A stretch of 5,834 bases of DNA, taken from contig DJRC01000063.1 in NCBI GenBank assembly GCA_002437735.1, positions 1 through 5,834 on the forward strand, in the 5' to 3' direction. The notes under the pieces were generated by a model. It did no database searches. It saw only the letters and a list, made by a program, of their open reading frames with translations, and was not told where the DNA came from. Shown in pieces: positions 1-5,414 of the stretch. How positions within the stretch are numbered: the first letter of the stretch is position 1; every line of letters begins with the position of its first letter. Both the position numbers and the translations under genes were made by a program. The stretch is from Oscillospiraceae bacterium UBA6370 (lineage in GTDB: Bacteria > Bacillota > Clostridia > Oscillospirales > Oscillospiraceae).

Positions 1-663
1 AAGACCGTCCGCCACCGCCTCCTCGCCGTAGAGGATGCTGCCGACGTCGGCGGCCATGTCCTCGGCGGCCAGCATGAGTGCGAGCAGCTTTTTCTCGGAT
101 ATGCCGGAGTTCTTCGTCACGAAGCGCACGATGCGCTCCTGCAGGCGGTCGAAATAATGATAGGTCTGCGGCGCGGCGATGAGCGTTCCGTTCGTGCGGA
201 TGGGGTGGACGGTCATGGACGCGCTCGGCGCGATGAGCGAGCGCTTCGGCGCGACCGCCAGCGGCACGCCGATGGAGTGTCCCCCGCCGAGCACGAGCGA
301 AACGGTCGGCTTCCTCATGCCCGCGATCAGCTCGGCGATGGCAAGCCCCGCCTCCACGTCGCCGCCGCAGGTGTTGAGCAGAAAGAGTACGCCGTCAATC
401 TCCTCGCTCTCGTCGAGCGCCGCGAGCAGCGGCAGAACGTGCTCATACTTGGTCGTTTTCACGGTATTGGGCAGCAGGCTGTGGCCCTCGATCTGCCCGA
501 TGACCGTCAGGCAGTAGACCGTGCCGCGCGCGGTGCGCGTGGTCACGGCTCCCATATCCACAATGGGCTGCATGGGCGGCGTCTGCTCGGGCGCAGACCT
601 CTGCTCCTCGTTCTCGTTCGGCTTTGTCGGTTCCGTCGTGGCGCATCCCTCCTCTTTTCTCAC
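1..663 (-). CDS. tepA: TepA-type ClpP-class serine protease, 3' end cut by window edge
   Basis: Seen: the minus strand is open from position 663 to position 1 (221 codons, running off the edge). Numbered from GTG 663-661, an acidic, proline-rich leader (about 1-45) precedes a ClpP/crotonase-fold domain with YCLTVIGQIEGH (50-61), TTKYEHVLP (70-78), NTCGGDVEAGLAIAE (97-111), LGGGHSIG (125-132) and TVHPIR (151-156). By alignment from memory with ClpP, S130 is the nucleophile, H153 the base and D206 the likely acid, so the triad looks intact. The last visible residues, EEAVADGL, are near the usual end of the family, so probably only some 20-40 residues are missing. Known: Bacillus TepA (YmfB) belongs to the cytoplasmic S14 family and was linked to protein export; its substrates are poorly defined. 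It follows the XRE regulator by 46 nt with no clear promoter or terminator between, so co-transcription is possible. The start is unsettled: GTG 663 lacks a Shine-Dalgarno, while AGGAGG at 648-653 sits 8 nt before an in-frame ACG (639-637). Confidence 0.9.
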   Translation of the reverse strand, partial: MRKEEGCATTEPTKPNENEEQRSAPEQTPPMQPIVDMGAVTTRTARGTVYCLTVIGQIEGHSLLPNTVKTTKYEHVLPLLAALDESEEIDGVLFLLNTCGGDVEAGLAIAELIAGMRKPTVSLVLGGGHSIGVPLAVAPKRSLIAPSASMTVHPIRTNGTLIAAPQTYHYFDRLQERIVRFVTKNSGISEKKLLALMLAAEDMAADVGSILYGEEAVADGL

Positions 664-688
664 AAGGTAGGATTTGCAGAAAAGAGGA
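650..688 (-). promoter_or_regulatory. 11-bp inverted repeat overlapping the tepA ribosome binding site
   Basis: The arms 650-660 and 678-688 are perfect reverse complements (plus strand TCCTCTTTTCT and AGAAAAGAGGA) with a 17-nt spacer. In the minus-strand transcript the downstream arm contains the first four bases of AGGAGG (653-648), the only good Shine-Dalgarno near tepA, and the loop would hold the GTG at 663-661. No U-tract follows, so it is not a standard terminator. A translational control hairpin is inferred; it could also be a protein-binding dyad. Confidence 0.45.
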
Positions 689-709
689 AAGCATACCTCG
701 CCCGGCGGA

Positions 710-1174
710 TCATCTGCCCGACATACCCTTTGCCACGATGTAAACGCCGGCCAGCATTTCGGCGACCGACAGTCCGAGGAGAAGTCCTGCGAAAAAGTCC
801 TTGACATCGGAGCCGCCTATGGTATGGGACAGCGCTTGCAGGGCGATCCCCATCACAATCAGAAGGACCCCGCAAAGCAGATTTTTCTGCTTTTCCAGCT
901 CCTGTGTCCGCTTCAGCAGATCCAGCATCTGTTCTTCGTCATAGGTGCGGACGCTTTTTTCCTCCGCAGGCTCGCCGTCGATCAATTCCGCGATGGTGAT
1001 GTCCAGCTCTGTGCACAGATCCTTCACTACCGCATAATCCGGCATACATTTTCCAGTCTCCCACTTTGAGATCGTTTTGTTGGTCACGCCAAGCCTCTGC
1101 GCCAGCTGCTCCTGCGTTAGGTTTTTCTCTTTTCTCTTCTGCGACAGGAGCTTTCCGGTTGCCGATTGGTTCAT
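710..1174 (-). CDS. XRE-family transcriptional regulator with two C-terminal membrane helices
   Basis: A 154-aa protein. Residues 7-67 form a Cro/C1-type helix-turn-helix domain: KRKEKNLTQEQLAQRLGV, then the recognition-helix segment VTNKTISKWETG (30-41), then PDYAVVKDLCTELDITIAELI. A charged, helical linker (about 68-97) leads to two hydrophobic segments, about 98-116 and 127-148, consistent with a membrane hairpin. Known: small HTH-plus-membrane proteins of this design are common in Firmicutes and are thought to be membrane-tethered DNA-binding regulators, mostly of unknown target. ATG 1174 was chosen because GGAGG (1182-1186) lies 7 nt upstream and the HTH begins right after it. The frame stays open back to 1651, but that stretch lies inside the DegV gene in another frame and is not protein-like. 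The gene is less GC-rich than both neighbours, which suggests later acquisition. Self-regulation through the dyad at 1194-1228 is plausible; its targets are unknown. Confidence 0.9.
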   Translation of the reverse strand: MNQSATGKLLSQKRKEKNLTQEQLAQRLGVTNKTISKWETGKCMPDYAVVKDLCTELDITIAELIDGEPAEEKSVRTYDEEQMLDLLKRTQELEKQKNLLCGVLLIVMGIALQALSHTIGGSDVKDFFAGLLLGLSVAEMLAGVYIVAKGMSGR

Positions 1175-1193
1175 ATTGTTTCCTCCGTTTCTT

Positions 1194-1228
1194 TTTCTGC
1201 TGAAAAGAATACCCGTTTTCCGCAGAAA
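1194..1228. promoter_or_regulatory. 13-bp imperfect dyad, candidate operator of the XRE regulator
   Basis: The left arm 1194-1206 (TTTCTGCTGAAAA) and right arm 1216-1228 (TTTTCCGCAGAAA) match as reverse complements at 12 of 13 positions, around a 9-nt centre. The dyad covers the proposed -10 box and fills the space up to the proposed -35 box of the regulator's promoter, where a repressor site would be expected. XRE proteins usually bind dyads as dimers and often regulate themselves; that this protein binds here is inference. A hairpin in the DNA or RNA is the alternative. Confidence 0.5.
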
Positions 1229-1234
1229 TGCCAT
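1206..1234 (-). promoter_or_regulatory. Candidate sigma-A promoter of the XRE regulator gene
   Basis: On the minus strand ATGGCA (1234-1229, 4 of 6 to TTGACA) is followed after 17 nt by TATTCT (1211-1206, 4 of 6 to TATAAT). A start of transcription near 1199 would give a leader of about 25 nt holding the GGAGG site. The match is only moderate, but its coincidence with the dyad raises its likelihood. Confidence 0.4.
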
Positions 1235-1315
1235 CCCTTGTTTGGGGAATTTGAGGGGAATCCGCATTCGTCTTCCCGCTTTTCCCGCTCTGCCGTGATA
1301 TTCCCGGTGCATCAG

Positions 1316-1343
1316 AAAGCGCCCGGGGTGTCCCGGGCGCTTT
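1316..1343 (-). terminator. GC hairpin after the DegV-family gene, probable terminator
   Basis: A perfect 12-bp inverted repeat (AAAGCGCCCGGG at 1316-1327, its complement at 1332-1343) has a 4-nt loop and begins 6 nt after the DegV stop codon. On the minus strand the stem ends in CGCTTT followed by CTGATG, so the U-run is only three long and lies inside the stem. Position and stem strength support termination of the DegV transcript; the short U-run makes efficiency uncertain. Confidence 0.6.
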
Positions 1344-1349
1344 CGCTGT

Positions 1350-2210
1350 TCATTTTTCTGTGCCGTAGAAAAAGAGCGCCACCGTGCCTGGGCCGACGTG
1401 CGCACCGGTGACCGGCTCGTAGTAGACCTCGAGGCATTCGCCGGTAAAGCCCCTTTCGCGCAGAAGGCCGAGCAGATAATCCGTCCCATCGCGGTTGTCC
1501 GCGTGGGCGATGCCGATGCGCGCGGTCTTATCCAGCGCGCGCTTGTCGAAATAGTCCGCCAGCTCGGCGTAGGCCTTCTTATTCCCGCGCACCTTGCCGC
1601 AGGAGACGATGTGACCCGTCTCATCGCCGCGCAGGATGGGCTTAATGCCAAGCACCGAGCCGACCAGCGCCGCCGCGCCGGAGATGCGCCCGCCGCGCTT
1701 GAGGTAGTTCAGATCGTCCACCGTGAAGAACTGGCACATGTGGGGGCGGCGTGCGAGGATGCGGTCGATGACCTCCTCAAAGCTCCTGCCATCGCGCAGC
1801 AGCTCCGCCGCCTCGAGCACCTGCAGGCCCTCGCCAAGCGAGGCGGCGTAGGTGTCGATGGTCATGATTTTGGCGTGAGGATATTTTTCCCGCAGCTCCT
1901 CCGCCGCGAGCGCGGCGGCGTGCGCCGTGCCGCTGATGCCGCCGGACATACCGACGTAGAGCACATCGTCGCCCTGCGCGAGCGCGCGTTCAAAGAACGC
2001 CGCCGCCGTTGCGGGGTTGACCATCGAGGTCTTGACCTCGGCGCCCCGGCGCATGGCGTCGTAGAAGGCCTTGCCGTCGAAGTCCGTCTCCTCGTTGTAG
2101 TCCTCCGCCATGCCGTTGACTGTGTAGGAAAACGGAATGACCGCGATATCGTACTCGCGCAGCAGCGCGAACGGCAGATTGGCCGAGGTGTCGGTATAGA
2201 GCTTCGTCAT
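1350..2210 (-). CDS. DegV family fatty-acid-binding protein
   Basis: A 286-aa protein of normal family length, similar to DegV proteins throughout. Motifs in order: TDTSANLP (6-13), VKTSMVNP (59-66, containing the Thr-Ser expected at the fatty-acid carboxylate), MSGGISGT (88-95, the usual SSGLSGT loop), DDLNYLKRGGRIS (165-177), GSVLGIKPIL (184-193) and GAHVGPGTVAL (269-279). Known: DegV/FakB proteins are cytoplasmic two-domain proteins that bind one fatty acid; true FakB presents it to the kinase FakA for phosphorylation and use in phospholipid synthesis. No fakA or other lipid gene is in the window, so membership in that kinase system is not shown; many Clostridia carry several DegV paralogues. 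ATG 2210 is supported by AAGGAAG (2224-2218), 7 nt upstream. The gene has its own likely promoter and is probably transcribed alone. Confidence 0.95.
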   Translation of the reverse strand: MTKLYTDTSANLPFALLREYDIAVIPFSYTVNGMAEDYNEETDFDGKAFYDAMRRGAEVKTSMVNPATAAAFFERALAQGDDVLYVGMSGGISGTAHAAALAAEELREKYPHAKIMTIDTYAASLGEGLQVLEAAELLRDGRSFEEVIDRILARRPHMCQFFTVDDLNYLKRGGRISGAAALVGSVLGIKPILRGDETGHIVSCGKVRGNKKAYAELADYFDKRALDKTARIGIAHADNRDGTDYLLGLLRERGFTGECLEVYYEPVTGAHVGPGTVALFFYGTEK

Positions 2211-2240
2211 GGCAAAACTTCCTTTTCTGTATTTCTAAGC

Positions 2241-2269
2241 AGTGTATCACGTCCCGCGCGCGGAAACAA
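2241..2269 (-). promoter_or_regulatory. Candidate extended -10 promoter of the DegV-family gene
   Basis: On the minus strand TTGTTT (2269-2264) is followed after 17 nt by TACACT (2246-2241), preceded by TGA so that an extended -10 (TGnTAnnnT) is present. Transcription would begin near 2234, leaving a short leader with the AAGGAAG site. A second, weaker possibility is TTGTCA (2311-2306) and AAGAAT (2287-2282), spaced 18 nt, which would overlap the foot of the upstream hairpin. Confidence 0.45.
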
Positions 2270-2310
2270 GCGAAGTTACAGATTCTTTACATTAACCTAA
2301 CAGCATGACA

Positions 2311-2339
2311 ACGGCAGGGTGGTCACCCTGCCGTTTTTT
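2311..2339. terminator. Strong hairpin behind the aminopeptidase gene; U-tract reads on the plus strand
   Basis: The stem 2311-2320 (ACGGCAGGGT) pairs perfectly with 2325-2334 around a 4-nt loop. It begins 7 nt after the aminopeptidase stop codon in the minus direction, the normal place for that operon's terminator. The run of six T (2334-2339) follows the stem on the plus strand, while on the minus strand the stem is followed only by TGTCATG. It is therefore a textbook intrinsic terminator for plus-strand transcription and a weaker one for the minus-strand operon; a two-way terminator is the simplest reading. Confidence 0.7.
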
Positions 2340-2341
2340 CG

Positions 2342-3742
2342 TCAATTCTGCTCAAAGATCGCACGCATGGTCTTGTAGGTCATATAGCAGTCGAGCTTGG
2401 CGACCGTCTCGTAGGGCGCGTGCATGGACAGCACGGGAACACCTGCGTCGAGCGTGTCGATGTTGCGCTGCGCCATGAATTTGGCGACCGTGCCGCCGCC
2501 GCCCGCGTCGGTCTTGCCGAGCTCCGCCATCTGCCAGAACACGCCGTTGTCGTTGAGCAGCTTACGCACGCGGCCCACGACCTCGGCGGAGGCGTCGCTC
2601 GCGCCGGACTTGCCGCCCGCGCCGGTGTACTTGCAAAGGCCCACGCCGTAGTTGACGAAGGCGGCGTTGCGCTTATCGTACACGTCGGCGAAATTCGGGT
2701 CGTAGGCGGCGGTCACGTCCGCGCTCAAGCAGAAGGAGCTCGCTAGGCAGTCGCGCAGCGCGACGCCCTGCGCCTCGCACAGGTCCGCCATGAATTTGTC
2801 GAACGCTTGCGAGAGCATACCGGAAACGCCCTCGGAGCCGATCTCCTCCTTGTCTGCGAAGATGCACACGGCGGTGCGCTTCGGGCTTTTCGCGTCGAAG
2901 ATGCCCGCCAGCTCCGCATAGGCGCACACGCGGTCATCGTGGCCGTAGGAGGCGATGAAGCTGCGGTCGAAGCCGATGTCGCGCGCCTTGCCGGCGGGCA
3001 CGACCTCCAGCTCGGCGGAGATAAGATCCTCCTCCACGATGCCGTACTTCTCATTGAGGAGCTTGAGGACGTTGAGCTTGAAGCGGTCCGAGCAGTCCTC
3101 GCCCGCGAGCGGACGGCCGCCGACGAGCAGGTTCAGGCTCTCGCTGGGAATGGCCTCGTTGAGCGGCTTCTTGCCCTGCTCACGGCCGAGGTGCGGCAGC
3201 AGATCGTTGATGATGAGCTGCGGATCGCCCTCGTCCGAGCCGATGTGGACGGCGACCGTGGAGCCGTCGCCGCGCACGACCACGCCGTGCAGTTCGAGCG
3301 GGATGGTCACCCAATGGTACTTGCGGATGCCGCCGTAGTGGTGCGTCTTGAGATATGCCATCTCCGCCTCCTCATAGAGCGGGCGGGGCTTGAGGTCCAG
3401 GCGGGGCGCGTCGGTGTGCGCCGCGCCGATGTTCGCGCCGTGGCTGAGATCCTGCTCGCCGATGACGGCAAGCATAATTGCTTTCCCCCGGTTGTTATAG
3501 TAGACCTTGTCGCCCGTCCTGAGCGCCATGCCCTTCTCGTAGGGCACGAAGCCGCGCGCGGACGCCAGCTCGATGCAGTGCTCCACGCACAGCCGCTCGG
3601 TCTTGCCGTGGTCGAGGAAATCCTTGTAGTCCTCGCAGTAGGCGTGCATCGCCCGCTCCTCCTCGGCGCTCAGGCGCTCGTAGCCGTTTTTCGGCGCATA
3701 AGCGAGCTTTTCCGCCCACTCGTTCTTTTTCTTCTCCGCCAT
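2342..3742 (-). CDS. apeA: M18 family zinc aminopeptidase (aminopeptidase 1 type)
   Basis: A 466-aa protein of full family length. M18 enzymes are cytosolic, metal-dependent, multi-subunit (typically dodecameric) aminopeptidases that remove N-terminal residues from peptides. Expected metal-site motifs are present in order: AHTDAPRLDLKP (108-119, ligand H109 and the nearby D111), GHDDR (267-271, bridging Asp), DKEEIGSEG (297-305, catalytic and ligand glutamates E299/E300), SADV (340-343, D342) and MHAPYE (440-445, H441). The segment KTHHYGGIRKYHWVTIPLELHG (132-153) is typical of the longer, clostridial ApeA branch rather than the shorter ApeB. ATG 3742 lies 8 nt after a perfect AAGGAGG (3757-3751) placed inside the end of the upstream gene, and only 3 nt separate that gene's TGA from this ATG. 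The two genes are surely co-transcribed and probably translationally coupled. Exact substrate preference cannot be read from sequence. Confidence 0.96.
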   Translation of the reverse strand: MAEKKKNEWAEKLAYAPKNGYERLSAEEERAMHAYCEDYKDFLDHGKTERLCVEHCIELASARGFVPYEKGMALRTGDKVYYNNRGKAIMLAVIGEQDLSHGANIGAAHTDAPRLDLKPRPLYEEAEMAYLKTHHYGGIRKYHWVTIPLELHGVVVRGDGSTVAVHIGSDEGDPQLIINDLLPHLGREQGKKPLNEAIPSESLNLLVGGRPLAGEDCSDRFKLNVLKLLNEKYGIVEEDLISAELEVVPAGKARDIGFDRSFIASYGHDDRVCAYAELAGIFDAKSPKRTAVCIFADKEEIGSEGVSGMLSQAFDKFMADLCEAQGVALRDCLASSFCLSADVTAAYDPNFADVYDKRNAAFVNYGVGLCKYTGAGGKSGASDASAEVVGRVRKLLNDNGVFWQMAELGKTDAGGGGTVAKFMAQRNIDTLDAGVPVLSMHAPYETVAKLDCYMTYKTMRAIFEQN

Positions 3743-3745
3743 GGT

Positions 3746-5383
3746 TCATTCCTCCTTGGATTTTTTGATGATGGTATCCAGAAACTCCTCCGCGGCAAGC
3801 GCCGCCTGCGCGGGAGTCGGGCAGTTGTTTTCAAAGACCGCGTCGCAGTCCGCGCGGAACGCCTCCTCGCTGCGCTGCGCGCGCACGCGGGCGCGCGCGT
3901 AGTCCTCGGAGATGCCGTCGCGCGCCATGATGCGGCGCACGCGCACCTCCTCCGGCGCGGTGACCGCGACGGTCACGTCGCAGATCGCGCCGAGGCCGCT
4001 CTCCACGAGCTTGATGGCGTCGAGCGCGATGAGCCGCGCGCCGCTTTCCTCCATGCTCCGCGCGAGTGCACGGGGCAGATGGCGGAAGATGACCGCGTCG
4101 AGCCGCGCGAGTGCGCCGGCGTCGCCGAAGACTATATTGCCCAGCTTTTGCCGGTCCAATCCGCCGTCGGGGGCGAATACATCGCCGAACGCGGCGGTCA
4201 GGTCGCCGCGCAGCGGCGCGTCGGTCCGGAGCATTTCGTGATAGACCGCGTCGCAGTCGAGCACCAGCGCGCCGCGCCTCTCCAGCGCGCGCAGCAGCGT
4301 GGTCTTGCCCGCGCCGGTGCCGCCGGTGATGCCGAGGACAAAGGCGCCGTCCGCCTCCTCCGTGTGGAAGCCCGCGGCCTTCTTGAGCCGGTTGCCGACG
4401 GCAAGGCCAAGTCCCGCGCTGTCGGGGCACTGCGCCCAGATGGCGGGCACGTCGGTCGCGTCGAAGGTGCGCAGCGCATCAAAAACGTGCTGCGACTGCG
4501 CTAACTTGTCGCCGCTCGCGCCGAGCCGGTGAACGATGTGTCCCGCGAAGAGCGGCGCGAACTCGTCGAAGCAGATCACGCCGTCCCGCTCGCCGAGCGC
4601 GGCGAGCAGCCGCCGCGCGCTCGCGCGGGGCGATCCGGTGACGACCGTGACAGGCGCCTTCGGCGCGTAGTGACGGTACTTCATACCCGGCGCGCGGGGC
4701 TTCTCCCCCGCCGCCATCTGCTGTGTGACGGCCTTATCCACCGCCACCTCGCCAAGCACGGCGCGCAGCTCCTCGAGCGGCAGCCCGCCCGGGCGCAGCA
4801 GGCGCGGCGGCGTACAGGTCAGGTCGATGATGGTCGATTCCACGCCCACGCGGCAGGGGCCGCCGTCCACCACGCCGTCGATCCTGCCGTCCATGTCCTC
4901 GCGGACGTGCGCGGCGGTCGTGCAGCTCGGGCGGCCCGAGGTGTTGGCGCTCGGCGCGGCGACCGGAACGCCGGAGGCGGCGATGATGGCGCGCGTCACC
5001 GCGTGGTCTGGGCAGCGCATCCCGACGGTCTCCAGTCCGCCGGTGGTGACGAGCGGCACACAGTCCGCCTTCGGCAGTATCATCGTCAGCGGTCCGGGCC
5101 AGAAGCGTCCGGCAAGGCGGTAGGCCGTCTCCGGCACGTCCTTGCAGTAGCGCGCGAGCCAGCCCGCGTCGGGAATATGTAGAATGAGTGGATTGTCCTG
5201 CGGGCGGCCCTTGGCCTCAAAAATGTGCCGCACGGCGTCCGCGTTCAGCCCGTCCGCGCCGAGGCCGTAGACCGTCTCGGTCGGGATGGCGAGCAGCCCG
5301 CCGCAGCGCAAGATGTCCGCAGCCTGTTCGACCGCCGCACTCTCCCGCACCGGATCGGTGATGGTAAAGTATCGGGTATTCAA
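3746..5383 (-). CDS. sua5-coaE: Fusion: Sua5-type threonylcarbamoyl-AMP synthase plus dephospho-CoA kinase
   Basis: One open frame of 545 aa. Residues about 13-203 are a YrdC domain (PTETVYGLGAD 34-44, KGRPQDNPL 58-66, PSANTSG 144-150, GVESTIIDL 180-188). The linker APGMKYRHYAP (231-241) and the C-terminal Sua5 domain follow, ending at GLGLAVGNRLKKAAG (324-338). After about 8 residues a CoaE kinase begins: Walker A GGTGAGKT (354-361), LDCDAVYHEML (375-385), RRIMARD (483-489), and an ENN (518-520) near the end. Known: Sua5 makes threonylcarbamoyl-AMP from threonine, bicarbonate and ATP for t6A37 of ANN-decoding tRNAs; CoaE phosphorylates dephospho-CoA to CoA. Both are cytosolic and usually essential, and normally separate. 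In the CoaE half the usual DIPLL(F)E stretch reads DAIKLVE (455-461). The start is TTG 5383, supported by AGAAGGGGG (5399-5391) 7 nt upstream and by normal Sua5 N-terminal length. It follows prfA by 31 nt and precedes apeA by 3 nt. Confidence 0.95.
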   Translation of the reverse strand: MNTRYFTITDPVRESAAVEQAADILRCGGLLAIPTETVYGLGADGLNADAVRHIFEAKGRPQDNPLILHIPDAGWLARYCKDVPETAYRLAGRFWPGPLTMILPKADCVPLVTTGGLETVGMRCPDHAVTRAIIAASGVPVAAPSANTSGRPSCTTAAHVREDMDGRIDGVVDGGPCRVGVESTIIDLTCTPPRLLRPGGLPLEELRAVLGEVAVDKAVTQQMAAGEKPRAPGMKYRHYAPKAPVTVVTGSPRASARRLLAALGERDGVICFDEFAPLFAGHIVHRLGASGDKLAQSQHVFDALRTFDATDVPAIWAQCPDSAGLGLAVGNRLKKAAGFHTEEADGAFVLGITGGTGAGKTTLLRALERRGALVLDCDAVYHEMLRTDAPLRGDLTAAFGDVFAPDGGLDRQKLGNIVFGDAGALARLDAVIFRHLPRALARSMEESGARLIALDAIKLVESGLGAICDVTVAVTAPEEVRVRRIMARDGISEDYARARVRAQRSEEAFRADCDAVFENNCPTPAQAALAAEEFLDTIIKKSKEE

Positions 5384-5390
5384 AAAGGTT

Positions 5391-5399
5391 CCCCCTTCT
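5391..5399 (-). promoter_or_regulatory. Ribosome binding site fixing the TTG start of the Sua5-CoaE gene
   Basis: Minus-strand AGAAGGGGG lies 7 nt before TTG 5383-5381. It differs slightly from AAGGAGG but is purine-only and well placed, and no in-frame ATG exists near the expected N-terminus (the next Met in frame is residue 101, inside the YrdC domain). The TTG may lower expression relative to apeA, which has a perfect site. Confidence 0.7.
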
Positions 5400-5414
5400 G
5401 CGTGTCTGAAGCGC

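Noticed and set aside
443..694. Minus-strand 83-aa frame beginning before tepA, including ATG 646
   Set aside because: It overlaps the tepA frame, has an Arg/Ala/His-rich shadow composition, and ATG 646 is too close to AGGAGG to use it well.
1273..1290. 9-bp tandem repeat (TTCCCGCTT / TTCCCGCTC)
   Set aside because: Only two short, imperfect copies in a GC-rich gap; no support for function and too few copies for a repeat array.
1175..1651. N-terminal extension of the XRE regulator frame to 1651 (313 aa)
   Set aside because: The added part overlaps the DegV gene on the same strand in another frame, is rich in Arg/Ser/Pro without motifs, and crosses the hairpin and promoter region; ATG 1174 has a proper ribosome binding site.
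1398..2300. Plus-strand open frame of 300 aa opposite the DegV gene
   Set aside because: Low-complexity Arg/Ala/Val composition and full antisense overlap with a clearly conserved protein.
2211..2341. Possible small RNA or riboswitch between apeA and the DegV gene
   Set aside because: Apart from the terminator hairpin and promoter-like boxes I see no conserved riboswitch or RNA-gene pattern, and the leader is too short.
3831..4430. Minus-strand 199-aa frame inside the fusion gene
   Set aside because: Arg-rich out-of-frame shadow of the CoaE coding sequence.
2807..4504. Long plus-strand open frame of 565 aa
   Set aside because: It lies opposite apeA and the CoaE half, is rich in Arg/Ala/Val with no recognisable domain, and is the expected mirror frame of high-GC3 genes.
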